Below are positions 51,232 through 59,948 of a stretch of 64,000 nucleotides of DNA, one piece after another. Position numbers and translations under genes: made by a program. The notes under the pieces were generated by a model. That model had not been told where the DNA came from. It worked only from the letters and a program-made list of their open reading frames with translations, and did no database searches. The stretch is taken from NCBI GenBank assembly GCA_023429135.1, contig JAEYWD010000067.1:1-64000 (forward strand), written 5' to 3'. The stretch comes from Bacteroidota bacterium. Its GTDB lineage: Bacteria > Bacteroidota > Bacteroidia > Bacteroidales > JAAUTT01. Position 1 is the first letter of the stretch; every line of letters begins with the position of its first letter.

Positions 51232-52218
51232 TTACCCAAGTATGTTGCTTATTTTCTTTAACTCTTCATCGGAGAATTGAAGGTTCTCCAGGCATTTTAA
51301 ATTGTCGTCCAGTTGCTCAACACTACTGGCGCCAAGCAATACAGAGGTTACACGTTTATCTTTCAATAACCAGGCTAAAGCCATTTCGGCGAGTGTTTGA
51401 TTGCGGTTCTGAGCAATCTGGTTCAGTAGTTTTACCTTCTCAATTTTTTCAGGAGTAATAAACTCCGGTTTAAGCGAAACCGATCGTGTGGCTCTTGAAC
51501 CTTGTGGAATTCCTGTGAGATATTTATTGGTTAACAATCCCTGGGCTAAAGGAGAGAAAGGAATACAACCTACTCCGTTATCTTCAAGTACATCGAGCAA
51601 TCCGTCCTCAACCCAACGTTCAAACATCGAATATTTTGGCTGATGAATCAAACATGGTGTTCCTAATTCCTTCAGGATTTTTAAAGCTTTCTTGGTTTGT
51701 TCGGCATTATAATTCGATATTCCTGCATACAACGCTTTACCCGAACGAACAATATGATCCAATGCTCCCATGGTTTCTTCTATAGGCGTTTCTGGATCAG
51801 GACGATGGGAGTAAAAAATATCTACATAATCGAGTTTCATTCTTTTCAGGCTCTGGTCCAGACTCGAAACCAGATATTTTCTGGATCCCCAGTCGCCATA
51901 GGGTCCGGGCCACATCAAGTAACCAGCTTTTGTCGAAATAATTAATTCGTCCCTGTATTGTTTAAAGTCTTTTTCCAGGATAATCCCAAAGTTTTCTTCG
52001 GCCGAACCTGGAGGAGGACCATAGTTGTTAGCAAGATCAAAATGAGTAATACCCGCATCGAAAGCACGCCACAAAATTTTACGGTAGTTCTCGAACACAT
52101 CCACTCCGCCAAAATTTTGCCAAAGCCCGAGGGATATTGCCGATAATTTAATTCCACTACGACCGCAACGATTGTAAACCATTTTGTCGTACCTGCTTGT
52201 TGATGGTAGGTATGTCAT
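51232..52218 (-). CDS. Aldo/keto reductase (L-glyceraldehyde 3-phosphate reductase/YghZ-like)
   Basis: 328 residues. Catalytic tetrad D61, Y66, K97 and H138, with the N-terminal Y-x-R-C-G-R-S-G-I-K-L-S-A-I-S-L-G-L-W block that marks YghZ/MgrA enzymes. These NADPH-linked reductases act on aldehydes such as L-glyceraldehyde 3-phosphate or methylglyoxal. The first ATG is preferred because relatives begin M-T-Y-x-P. First gene of the AKR/GroES-like/SDR operon. Confidence 0.92.
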   Translation of the reverse strand: MTYLPSTSRYDKMVYNRCGRSGIKLSAISLGLWQNFGGVDVFENYRKILWRAFDAGITHFDLANNYGPPPGSAEENFGIILEKDFKQYRDELIISTKAGYLMWPGPYGDWGSRKYLVSSLDQSLKRMKLDYVDIFYSHRPDPETPIEETMGALDHIVRSGKALYAGISNYNAEQTKKALKILKELGTPCLIHQPKYSMFERWVEDGLLDVLEDNGVGCIPFSPLAQGLLTNKYLTGIPQGSRATRSVSLKPEFITPEKIEKVKLLNQIAQNRNQTLAEMALAWLLKDKRVTSVLLGASSVEQLDDNLKCLENLQFSDEELKKISNILG

Positions 52219-52287
52219 AAATGTTCAGATTTGGTTTATTTTTAGAATTAGTTAATTTTATAATTGAATGTATAAAAGTACTACAAA

Positions 52288-53487
52288 ATGAAAAAAATGA
52301 AATGGATCTTTGCAGGTTTTATATTGCTGGCAGGAGTTTTCTCGTGTAAAGAAAAGGAGAAACCGCTGCAGGATATTATTAATGAGCAGCTTGAATTAGC
52401 AGAAGCTCAGTATTTACAACTTTTCGACAAAACCAAAGACAGTTTAACACTTCCACGTTCTTTCACTAATGGAAATTACGTCATGGCTGGTTCCGACTGG
52501 TGGACAAGCGGCTTTATTCCGGGTACATTGTGGTACCTGTACGAGAACTCCATGGATACTGTTTTCAAAAGTGCAGCTCAGAATTATACCCAACGCGTGG
52601 AAAAGGAACAATTCAATACCGGAACCCACGACCTTGGTTTTATGCTGTATTGCAGCTTCGGAAATGGTTACCGGTTAACCAACGATACTTCTTATAAAAG
52701 AATTATGATTACCGGAGCTCATTCTTTAAGTACACGTTTTCGTCCTTCAGTGGGTTGCATTCAGTCGTGGGGATCAAGCGAAAAGTGGCAATGTCCGGTG
52801 ATTATAGATAACATGATGAATCTTGAATTCTTATTGTGGGCAACAAAAGCTTCAGGCGATTCTTCATTTTATAAGATAGCTCTCACCCATTCCGATACTA
52901 CTATAAAAAATCATTACCGTGCCGATTACAGCTCTTATCATGTGGTAAATTATGATACAATTACCGGAAAGGTACTAAACAGACAAACAGCTCAGGGTGC
53001 TGCCGACGAAAGTGCCTGGGCTCGTGGTCAGGCCTGGGGCTTATACGGCTATACCATGATGTACCGCGAAACAAAAATTCAACGTTATCTCGACCAGGCT
53101 TTAAACGTGGCCAATTTTATTCTTAATCATCCGAATCTGCCTGCCGATAAAGTTCCTTACTGGGACTTTAATGCACCAAAAATTCCTGATGAACCCAGAG
53201 ATGCTTCTTCAGCAGCAATTATCTGCTCGGCTTTGATCGACTTAAGCAAATTTGTTGATACCGAATTATCGAAAAAGTATATTGAAGTTGCACAGCAGCA
53301 AATCAGATCTCTATCCTCACCTGCTTATTGTGCTGAAAAAGGCACTAACGGTGGTTTTATTTTGATGCACAGTGTGGGTTCTATTCCCCATAATTCGGAA
53401 ATTGATGTTCCGCTGACTTATGCGGATTATTACTATGTTGAAGCGTTGCTAAAAATGAAGGCCTTGCTGACCGAAAATTCGAAATAA
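52288..53487 (+). CDS. GH88-family unsaturated glucuronyl hydrolase lipoprotein
   Basis: 399 residues, lipobox G-V-F-S-C20. Key family Asp residues are visible: T-H-D115-L-G-F and I-I-D174-N-M-M-N-L, in the alpha/alpha six-barrel order (W-W-T-S-G-F-I-P-G about 71-79, Q-G-A-A-D-E-S-A-W-A-R-G-Q-A-W). GH88 enzymes hydrate unsaturated glucuronyl residues released by polysaccharide lyases (for example from glycosaminoglycans or ulvan). It is followed by palindrome P3. Glycan source not evident from context. Confidence 0.92.
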   Translation: MKKMKWIFAGFILLAGVFSCKEKEKPLQDIINEQLELAEAQYLQLFDKTKDSLTLPRSFTNGNYVMAGSDWWTSGFIPGTLWYLYENSMDTVFKSAAQNYTQRVEKEQFNTGTHDLGFMLYCSFGNGYRLTNDTSYKRIMITGAHSLSTRFRPSVGCIQSWGSSEKWQCPVIIDNMMNLEFLLWATKASGDSSFYKIALTHSDTTIKNHYRADYSSYHVVNYDTITGKVLNRQTAQGAADESAWARGQAWGLYGYTMMYRETKIQRYLDQALNVANFILNHPNLPADKVPYWDFNAPKIPDEPRDASSAAIICSALIDLSKFVDTELSKKYIEVAQQQIRSLSSPAYCAEKGTNGGFILMHSVGSIPHNSEIDVPLTYADYYYVEALLKMKALLTENSK

Positions 53488-53548
53488 TTTGTAAAAGGCT
53501 TTGTGGAAAGCCAATTTTTATAAATCACTATTTTAAAAGTTCTTGATT

Positions 53549-53581
53549 AAACCTTTCAGGTTTTTAAAACCTGAAAGGTTT
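53549..53581. terminator. Perfect 33-nt palindrome P3 (repeat-type terminator)
   Basis: Identical in sequence to P2 (16-nt arms around one T), 61 bp after the GH88 stop and followed by C and then a T-run. Confidence 0.88.
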
Positions 53582-53767
53582 CTTTTTTTAGACACCTCTT
53601 TTTCTTAAATCAATTTTTTGGTTTACAATAATATAGCTTTTATTAAAACTTTTTTAGATTTTTTAACACATTGGTTATAAGCTTTTAATAAAAAGAAAAT
53701 CAGTTTTTTACAAGTGATAAGTCCAAAATCCTCAATAATCCCCTGTTTTCAATATTTTAACCATTTA

Positions 53768-53775
53768 TAATTTTG
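53768..53775 (+). promoter_or_regulatory. Putative promoter of NEW3/ABC operon
   Basis: TAATTTTG matches TAnnTTTG, with a TTTTC at 53746-53750 as a possible -33 partner. A leader of about 58 nt follows, ending in a strong Shine-Dalgarno site. Confidence 0.5.
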
Positions 53776-53824
53776 TGCTCCGTACTTTTTTGTCAATAAA
53801 ACTTTTATCAATAATTAAAATTAA

Positions 53825-53832
53825 AGAGGAGG
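53825..53832 (+). promoter_or_regulatory. Strong Shine-Dalgarno site of the NEW3 protein gene
   Basis: AGAGGAGG with 4-nt spacing to the ATG at 53837. Such sites are rare in this window, but all three genes of this operon have one. Confidence 0.7.
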
Positions 53833-53836
53833 ATTT

Positions 53837-54984
53837 ATGTCATCTCGTACGACACGTCTCAAACTACTATTATCCCTTGTTTTGGGATCTTTTTTCTAAG
53901 CCAGTTTACACAGGCACAAAACGAAGTCACACTTTACACACCTTACACGAGTATTTCGGTTCCCCCGGGCGAATCGGTCGAATATGCCGTGGATGTTATC
54001 AATAACGGAAAGGAAGTAAAGAATGTTCCTGTTTCAGTTTCGGGTATTCCCAAAAGCTGGACTTACACTTTAAAATCGGGCGGGTATACAGTAAGTCAGG
54101 TTTCTGTACTTCCTAACGATAGAAAAACTTTGAACCTGCGGGTTGAAATACCAGCCCAGGTTAATAAAGGAAATTACAGGTTTCGGGTTAATGCCGGCAA
54201 TGTTGGTAGCTTGCCTTTAAATGTTAATGTATCCAAACAGGGAACTTTTAAAACCGAATTTACCTGCAATCAGATTAACATGCAGGGGCATTCCAAATCT
54301 ACTTTTACATTCAATGCAACTCTAAAAAACCGTACCGCCGAAAAACAGCTTTATGCCCTTGTAGCTAATGCTCCTGTTGGATGGGAGGTTATTTTCAAAG
54401 CAAATTATAAACAGGCAACTTCTGTTGAGATTGAGCCAAATCTCACCTCCGAAATCGGGATTGATATCAATCCTCCTGATAATATTGAAACCGGGACTTA
54501 TGTTATTCCTGTAAAAGCCTCTACGAATACAACTTCAGCAACGCTCGATCTTCAGGTGGTAATTTCAGGCAGGTACGAAATGAGTGTTACCACACCCACC
54601 GGCTTGCTAAGCTCTAAAATAACTGCCGGCGATACAAGGAAAATCGACCTGATTGTTGTCAATACCGGTTCCTCCATTTTGTCGGATGTTAATCTTTCGT
54701 CAACAGCTCCCTCGAATTGGGAAGTGACATTCGAGCCCAAAAAGATCGACAATATTATGGCGGGTCAGTCGGCTAAAGTAGTAGCTACAATAAAAGCCGA
54801 CAAGAGAGCTATTCCCGGGGATTACGAAACAAGTTTTGAAGCTAAAACCAATGAGGTTTCTTCTAAGGCAACCTTCAGGATTTTTGTGCGCACGCCTATG
54901 ATCTGGGGATGGATGGGGATTTTGATAATTCTTTTTGCAATTGGTATCGTTTATTATCTGTTCCGGAAATATGGAAGGAGGTAA
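53837..54984 (+). CDS. NEW3-domain exported, C-terminally anchored protein, reading frame broken at a slippery site
   Basis: The N-terminal frame (53837-53899) encodes 20 residues of a signal peptide (M-S-S-R-T-T-R-L-K-L-L-L-S-L-V-L-G-S-F-F) and stops at TAA. The rest of the protein continues in the -1 frame from the six-T run at 53890-53895 (L-S-Q-F-T-Q-A-Q-N-E-V), ending at 54984. One extra T, or a -1 ribosomal shift at U-UUU-UUC, restores one reading frame of about 382 residues. The exported part shows three NEW3-like beta domains, then a membrane helix about 354-373 and a short basic tail. A plain downstream start exists only at GTG 53989, without a signal peptide. It probably works with the adjacent ABC-transporter genes. 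The break could be genuine, phase variation, or an assembly error. Confidence 0.8.
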
Positions 54985-54987
54985 ACC

Positions 54988-55944
54988 GTGGCTGAACATA
55001 TTATCGAATTGGTCGAGCTTTCTAAAAAATATGGCGATTTCATCGCAGTTGACCGTTTAAATCTAAATATCCGCAAAGGCGAAGTATTCGGACTCCTCGG
55101 GCCAAACGGAGCCGGTAAATCTACCACCATTCTGATGATGCTGGGACTTACCGAGCCTACTTCAGGAATTGTTCGCGTTTGCGGTATCGATTCTACTACA
55201 AAACCATTGGAGGTAAAGCGAAAAGTAGGCTATTTGCCCGAAGATGTTGGTTTTTACGATGACCGCACAGGGTTGGAAAACCTTCTTTATACAGCCAGTC
55301 TGAATGGTTTCAGCAGAAACGAAGCTGTGGTTAAAGCTACTGCTTTGCTCGAACGAATAGGACTTTCGGAGGCCATAAACAAAAAAGCCGGCAAGTATTC
55401 ACGCGGCATGCGTCAGCGTTTGGGACTGGCCGATGTGCTGATTAAAAACCCCGAGATCATCATCCTCGACGAACCAACGCTTGGGATCGATCCTAAAGGT
55501 GTAAGAGAATTCCTCGACCTGATTGTGGAATTGAGTAAGGAAAAAGGGCTTACGGTTTTATTCTCTTCTCATCATTTACACCAGGTTCAACTGGTTTGCG
55601 ACCGGGTTGGGTTGTTCATTAGTGGTAAACTTATTGCCGAAGGTGATATTCAGACACTTTCACAAAAGCTTTTCAGCAGCAGTCCTTATATTATAGAAGT
55701 AGGATTTTCTGCTGAAAAGCAATCTGTTAACACCATCGAGTCTTTATTAAAGAGAGTAGAAGGCATTGTTTCAATTCAACAGAAAAATGGCATTTTCGAG
55801 GTGAACTGCTTACGCGATGCAACATCCGATATAGCTCGCACTGCTGTAAATGCCGGTTTGGATTTAAAGCATCTTTACCGCAAGGAATATGGACTCGATG
55901 AGATTTATTACCGTTATTTCGAAGGAGGAGTAAATCATGAATAA
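54988..55944 (+). CDS. ABC transporter ATP-binding protein
   Basis: 318 residues, GTG start supported by an AAGGAGG site at 54975-54981 (6-nt spacing). Walker A G-P-N-G-A-G-K-S-T (38-46), signature Y-S-R-G-M-R-Q-R-L-G-L-A, Walker B I-I-I-L-D-E-P-T-L-G-I-D-P, H-loop H-H-L-H-Q and a C-terminal regulatory tail of the ABC-2 type. It couples ATP hydrolysis to the downstream membrane protein. The stop overlaps the permease start by 8 nt. Confidence 0.96.
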   Translation: MAEHIIELVELSKKYGDFIAVDRLNLNIRKGEVFGLLGPNGAGKSTTILMMLGLTEPTSGIVRVCGIDSTTKPLEVKRKVGYLPEDVGFYDDRTGLENLLYTASLNGFSRNEAVVKATALLERIGLSEAINKKAGKYSRGMRQRLGLADVLIKNPEIIILDEPTLGIDPKGVREFLDLIVELSKEKGLTVLFSSHHLHQVQLVCDRVGLFISGKLIAEGDIQTLSQKLFSSSPYIIEVGFSAEKQSVNTIESLLKRVEGIVSIQQKNGIFEVNCLRDATSDIARTAVNAGLDLKHLYRKEYGLDEIYYRYFEGGVNHE

Positions 55945-56980
55945 AGTTATTCAAGTTGAAAATAATATCGTAGCCAAAGTGAAAAATTTCTTCAGGTTTA
56001 CAGGTCAGTATTTTTCTCAGGCCGACAGCAGACCTGTTCATCCTTTCAGGGCCATAGTTTATAAGGAAATAGCCGATCATGTCCGAAGCTGGCGTTTTAT
56101 TATCCTGGTTGCTCTTATCGCTCTTACTTGTTTTGGTTCTTCCTTTACGGCTTTGACAGGAATTAGCAAAGCTGCAAAAACTATAAGCAGTGACGATGCA
56201 TTCTTTTTTCTGAAACTGTTCACTGTTTCCGATGGTAATTTGCCTGCCTTTTTTGTGTTCATTGGTTTCTTAGGTCCGTTGCTCGGTCTTGGAATGGGCT
56301 TCGATGCAATTAATTCTGAACATAACCGAGGCACACTGAGCCGCGTTCTTTCACAGCCAATCCATCGCGATTATCTGATCAATGCCAAGTTTGTGGCAGC
56401 CTTGGTGGTGATTTGTCTGATGCTTTTTGTGCTTGGATTTTTAGTAATGGGTATCGGACTCATTGCCGTGGGAATTCCGCCTTCAGCAGAGGAGTTTATG
56501 CGTATCATTTTCTTTTTATTACTCAGCTTTGTTTATGTTGCTTTCTGGCTCAACCTCTCAATATTCTTTTCGGTTAAATTCCGTCAGCCCGCAACCTCAG
56601 CCCTTTCGGGAATTGCTGTATGGTTGTTTTTTACCATCTTTTATCCCATGATTGTAAATGTGGTTTCAAGGGCCTTGGAGCCAAACATGATATCGTCGCA
56701 ACTTTATATTACGACTTATACATGGCTGATCAAGGGGATGAATTTTATTATGCCAAACCAGCTTTTCAGTGAAGCAACCACTACCTTGCTTGTACCAACT
56801 GTGAGAAGTATTACTCCTCTTACTATGGAGCAGATAATGGGTACAATACCTGGTCCGCTTCCTCTGGGTCAAAGTCTGATGATTGTGTGGCCGCAGGTTA
56901 CCGGTTTGTTTGCAGCAACAATTCTTTGCTTTGTTCTTTCGTATGTTGCATTTATGAGGCGCGAAATCCGCTCCAGATAA
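55937..56980 (+). CDS. ABC-2-type transporter permease
   Basis: 347 residues with about six membrane segments (around residues 50-75, 105-130, 150-180, 190-215, 225-245 and 315-340) and a cytoplasmic N-terminus of about 45 residues. It is of the NosY-like/ABC-2 subgroup (G-F-D-A-I-N-S-E-H-N-R-G-T-L-S-R-V-L-S-Q-P motif about 125-145). It starts inside the ATPase stop with a GGAGGAG site upstream. Substrate unknown; the NEW3 protein may be an extracytoplasmic partner. Confidence 0.92.
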   Translation: MNKVIQVENNIVAKVKNFFRFTGQYFSQADSRPVHPFRAIVYKEIADHVRSWRFIILVALIALTCFGSSFTALTGISKAAKTISSDDAFFFLKLFTVSDGNLPAFFVFIGFLGPLLGLGMGFDAINSEHNRGTLSRVLSQPIHRDYLINAKFVAALVVICLMLFVLGFLVMGIGLIAVGIPPSAEEFMRIIFFLLLSFVYVAFWLNLSIFFSVKFRQPATSALSGIAVWLFFTIFYPMIVNVVSRALEPNMISSQLYITTYTWLIKGMNFIMPNQLFSEATTTLLVPTVRSITPLTMEQIMGTIPGPLPLGQSLMIVWPQVTGLFAATILCFVLSYVAFMRREIRSR

Positions 56981-57348
56981 TTTTATGTATGAGGCTGTTT
57001 AATTAGTCATAACCGGAGGTTGAGCCTGTCGAAACCGCATTGTAAATCAGCAAGATTACACTTCGACAGGCTCAGTGTCCGACACCTTTGACACAGCCTC
57101 TTATACCCTCCTTTAGACTAGCTATCTGGTTATTTTTCCTCATTGTAGAATTTAGTACTCATATTCTGAGATTTATCCTTCATTATTCAACACATACTCT
57201 CATCTCTATTCTGATAGTTAATAAAACTCCGGGTGCCACTAAATATCAGTTTTCTGTTTTTTGCTTTGGATTTTCATACATCAATATCTTCCTTTTTACT
57301 TTACTGGTTGACTTTTTGAAACTTAATGCTTCATAAATCTTTTGAAAA
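56981..57348. other. Intergenic region, 368 bp, with nested inverted repeat
   Basis: The first part is the nested inverted repeat listed at 56991-57100. The rest (57101-57348) is AT-rich without a gene; a hydrophobic open frame over 57088-57336 lacks a good start. Confidence 0.6.
56991..57100. repeat. 110-bp nested inverted repeat (MITE-like or REP-like)
   Basis: Outer arms GAGGCTGT (56991-56998) and ACAGCCTC (57093-57100), inner perfect arms TGAGCCTGTCGAA (57021-57033) and TTCGACAGGCTCA (57062-57074). It contains no gene and starts 10 bp after the permease stop. Confidence 0.75.
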
Positions 57349-58002
57349 ATGTACGAAATGGAAGAAAATTTTAACTACCGAAAAGCAATATCGTTTTTGC
57401 GGAAAGCTATTTTGGGTCTTTTCATTCTATTTTCCGTAGCCTCATGTAAGGATGATGATGATGAGGCCTGGAACAAGCAGAATCACGACGATAATGAATT
57501 TATGAAGCTGATGCATGCCATGATGGATACCATGCATAGCAAAAAAATGACAAATGATCCTGATAATGATTTTGCCATGATGATGAAAGAACATCATAAA
57601 GGAGCAATTAATATGGCAAATCTTGAATTGGAAAAGGGAAAGGATTCCACACTTCATCAGTTAGCCCGAAAGATGAATATGGAACAGCAAAAGGAGATTG
57701 CACAAATGGATTCTTTCTTAAAGGCTCATCCTCCGGTAACGGTCGATTCTATGTTTCATCATAATTCTTCCATGGCTATGGAAATGATGAGCAGAAATGC
57801 AGATCTTCAGTTTATCAATGGTAATGCCGATCATGATTTTGCAATGCTCATGATTCAGCACCATCATGGAGCAATAGATATGGCCGATCTGGAAATTCAT
57901 CATGGGAAATCGACTAAACTTAAATCTATTGCCGAAAAGATAAAGAAGGATCAGAAGGAGGAAATTAAAAAGCTACAGGAGTGGTTGCTGAAGGATGATT
58001 GA
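57349..58002 (+). CDS. DUF305-family His/Met-rich lipoprotein
   Basis: 217 residues (an ATG at 57358 is an alternative start). Lipobox S-V-A-S-C33 followed by K-D-D-D-D. Two DUF305 halves, each with the H-H-x-G-A-I-x-M-A core: D-F-A-M-M-M-K-E-H-H-K-G-A-I-N-M and D-F-A-M-L-M-I-Q-H-H-H-G-A-I-D-M. Many Met and His residues suggest copper or other metal binding (family inference). Ends before a terminator. Confidence 0.9.
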   Translation: MYEMEENFNYRKAISFLRKAILGLFILFSVASCKDDDDEAWNKQNHDDNEFMKLMHAMMDTMHSKKMTNDPDNDFAMMMKEHHKGAINMANLELEKGKDSTLHQLARKMNMEQQKEIAQMDSFLKAHPPVTVDSMFHHNSSMAMEMMSRNADLQFINGNADHDFAMLMIQHHHGAIDMADLEIHHGKSTKLKSIAEKIKKDQKEEIKKLQEWLLKDD

Positions 58003-58015
58003 TGGGATGTAGAAG

Positions 58016-58053
58016 AGAGATTCTGGTACTTTGCCAGGATCTCTTATTTTTTA
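58016..58053 (+). terminator. Terminator of the DUF305 gene
   Basis: AGAGATTCTGG / CCAGGATCTCT (one G-T pair) with a 7-nt loop, followed by TATTTTTT. Confidence 0.85.
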
Positions 58054-58094
58054 ATCAGTAAATTTTTTAATTGAAGCAGGCGTTTAAGTAATAG

Positions 58095-58222
58095 TCATAA
58101 CAGCGGGTCGACAGACCACGGTCAACGGTCCACAGCCAATAAAGCTTTGGTCAATAACACTGATTTTTAAAATTTGCCATGGCTGTTAGCTGTCGTCTGT
58201 GGTCTGAGGACTGTGGACAAAA
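58095..58222. repeat. Dispersed GTCCACAG inverted repeat (copy E)
   Basis: CAGACCAC (58112-58119) and GTGGTCTG (58199-58206), with further GTCCACAGCC / GGCTGT words. Same type as copy D, again between convergent genes. Confidence 0.6.
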
Positions 58223-58256
58223 CTATTTCTTAAGAGCCTAATTCAATTTAATTTAA

Positions 58257-59042
58257 TTAATTACAGTCAATATTTACAAACGAGGAATTCCAGCAGTGCC
58301 AGAGGCTGTTGTTAAAAATGAATTCAGATTTTATCCTTCCTTCTTTATTTTCTTTGTTGAGTTCTATTGAAATGAAATTATCGTTGTGTATTTTGAGTGT
58401 ATAAAAAGCATTATAAACGGCATTATTTCTGGTTCCATATTCAAGATATTGTCCACAATCGGGATCACTCTGTTTTACTATTATAAATTTGTTAAAGGTA
58501 TCGCCATTTACACTTGCCCACGATATTTTAATATAAGGATTCGGGGTAGACGGTTTTTCGTTTATGAGCCACCACCCTCCGCTCTGATCATAAGCCGACT
58601 TACCTTCAATCCACAAAAAATCGGGAGTGCTCAATTTTATACCTGTAGATGAAATGTACAATTTCCATTCTACCGAATCGTTAACAATTTTTCCAATTAA
58701 CTTCGAGCGAATGGTTAATGTATCGGCAGTGAATTTGTTAACCCATTCCCACTCTTTCGAAGAAAGGGAGGAGGCTTTTTGATCTATAGTTTTTTCAAAG
58801 GAAATAATGGGCAGGGCACAATTGTTATTCAGTATATTATCCCATACGGCAAGGCTAACGGTTGAATATTGCCAGTTGGTTAAATTGATCCAACTACTTT
58901 TTTTACTTGAAAGAAAGGAAAAATCCACAGACATAGTACTTACCGGCGGAACAAAGGGAATATCCTCTTTCTCATCCTTTTTGCAGGAGAATAAGAAAGT
59001 GACTAATATGAATAAAATTAAATAATCTTTTCCGTTTACCAT
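58257..59042 (-). CDS. Lipoprotein of unknown function
   Basis: About 261 residues from the ATG at 59042 (an earlier ATG at 59060 adds six residues). Lipobox F-L-F-S-C followed by K-K-D-E-K-E-D. The mature part is beta-rich with Trp and Ser (for example K-K-S-S-W-I-N-L-T-N-W-Q-Y). No family recognised; a surface or periplasmic location is expected. Confidence 0.75.
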   Translation of the reverse strand: MVNGKDYLILFILVTFLFSCKKDEKEDIPFVPPVSTMSVDFSFLSSKKSSWINLTNWQYSTVSLAVWDNILNNNCALPIISFEKTIDQKASSLSSKEWEWVNKFTADTLTIRSKLIGKIVNDSVEWKLYISSTGIKLSTPDFLWIEGKSAYDQSGGWWLINEKPSTPNPYIKISWASVNGDTFNKFIIVKQSDPDCGQYLEYGTRNNAVYNAFYTLKIHNDNFISIELNKENKEGRIKSEFIFNNSLWHCWNSSFVNIDCN

Positions 59043-59105
59043 ATTACACCGTTGCAACATTAAACGAAAAACTCCTTAATAAGTTATCTTTTATTAAAGA
59101 GACTT

Positions 59106-59867
59106 TTATTTATATAACTCTTTGGTAACATGCAACTCTTGCAGGAAAGCTGCAATCTTACCGGTAACTTCCTCAAAATACTGATGTCCTTTTTCAACTG
59201 TCGATTTTGACGGATCACCAATTCCAGTATCGTTAGTCACCTTGGTCCAGGGTCGGGGAGCCCACATCCAACCTTCTTTTCGGGCATTAAAGACCATTTC
59301 TTTTGCATATCCGTCTCCGGCTTCCTTTAATGGAAGTACAAGGTGTGGAAAAAGATACATCATCAGGCTCGTCTCCATTTCACCTGCATGTTCACCCGTA
59401 TCTTCAAAAATCAGATCTGCTTTAATTACCTGATACCAGTTTACCTGACAAATAAATACATCAGGATATTTCCCCTGGAATTCGCGTATTATCTGCTTAA
59501 AGTCGTTCCCCCCATGACCGTTGAAAACAACAAGTTTTTTTACATTATGAATTCGGAGCGATTCAATAATATCTTCCAAAACCTTTGCCTGGGTGGAAGT
59601 ATTCATATTAATAGTAAGAGGAATATCAAGTTGTCCGGTATTTACGCCAAATGGAATAGTTGGAAGCACTGTTACCGGAACTTTCAAATCGGTAGCTTTT
59701 CTGGCCGATTCTTCGGCAAAGGTCTGAGTTAAATAATTATCGGTCCCATATGGTAAATGATAGTTATGTGCTTCAGTGGCGCCCCAGGGAATAATAGCTA
59801 TATCAATTTGTGGTTTAATATTTTTTGGATACTTTGTTTCGTTTAGTATGTAATGTAATTGGTTCAT
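59106..59867 (-). CDS. Creatininase-family amidohydrolase
   Basis: About 253 residues from the ATG at 59867 (the open frame extends upstream without a good start). Metal-ligand motifs: W-G-A-T-E-A-H (E32, H34), Y-G-T-D (D43), N-G-H-G-G-N about 117-122 and G-E-H-A-G-E-M-E about 154-161. The family includes creatininase and mycofactocin MftE-type enzymes. The substrate here is unknown. Confidence 0.88.
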   Translation of the reverse strand: MNQLHYILNETKYPKNIKPQIDIAIIPWGATEAHNYHLPYGTDNYLTQTFAEESARKATDLKVPVTVLPTIPFGVNTGQLDIPLTINMNTSTQAKVLEDIIESLRIHNVKKLVVFNGHGGNDFKQIIREFQGKYPDVFICQVNWYQVIKADLIFEDTGEHAGEMETSLMMYLFPHLVLPLKEAGDGYAKEMVFNARKEGWMWAPRPWTKVTNDTGIGDPSKSTVEKGHQYFEEVTGKIAAFLQELHVTKELYK

Positions 59868-59948
59868 AGTGTTATGTAAAAAGAATTGCGTTAATTTCAA
59901 ACAATAAAAATAGGATATATCAGACCAAAAAGCCAGTATTTTTTCCAC

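Noticed and set aside
53775..54005. 76-residue frame overlapping the start of the NEW3 gene
   Set aside because: It starts before the Shine-Dalgarno site and shows no signal peptide; the frame of the exported protein is a different one.
57088..57336. 82-residue hydrophobic open frame after the ABC permease
   Set aside because: Starts at a TTG within the 110-bp inverted repeat, AT-rich composition, no family motif.
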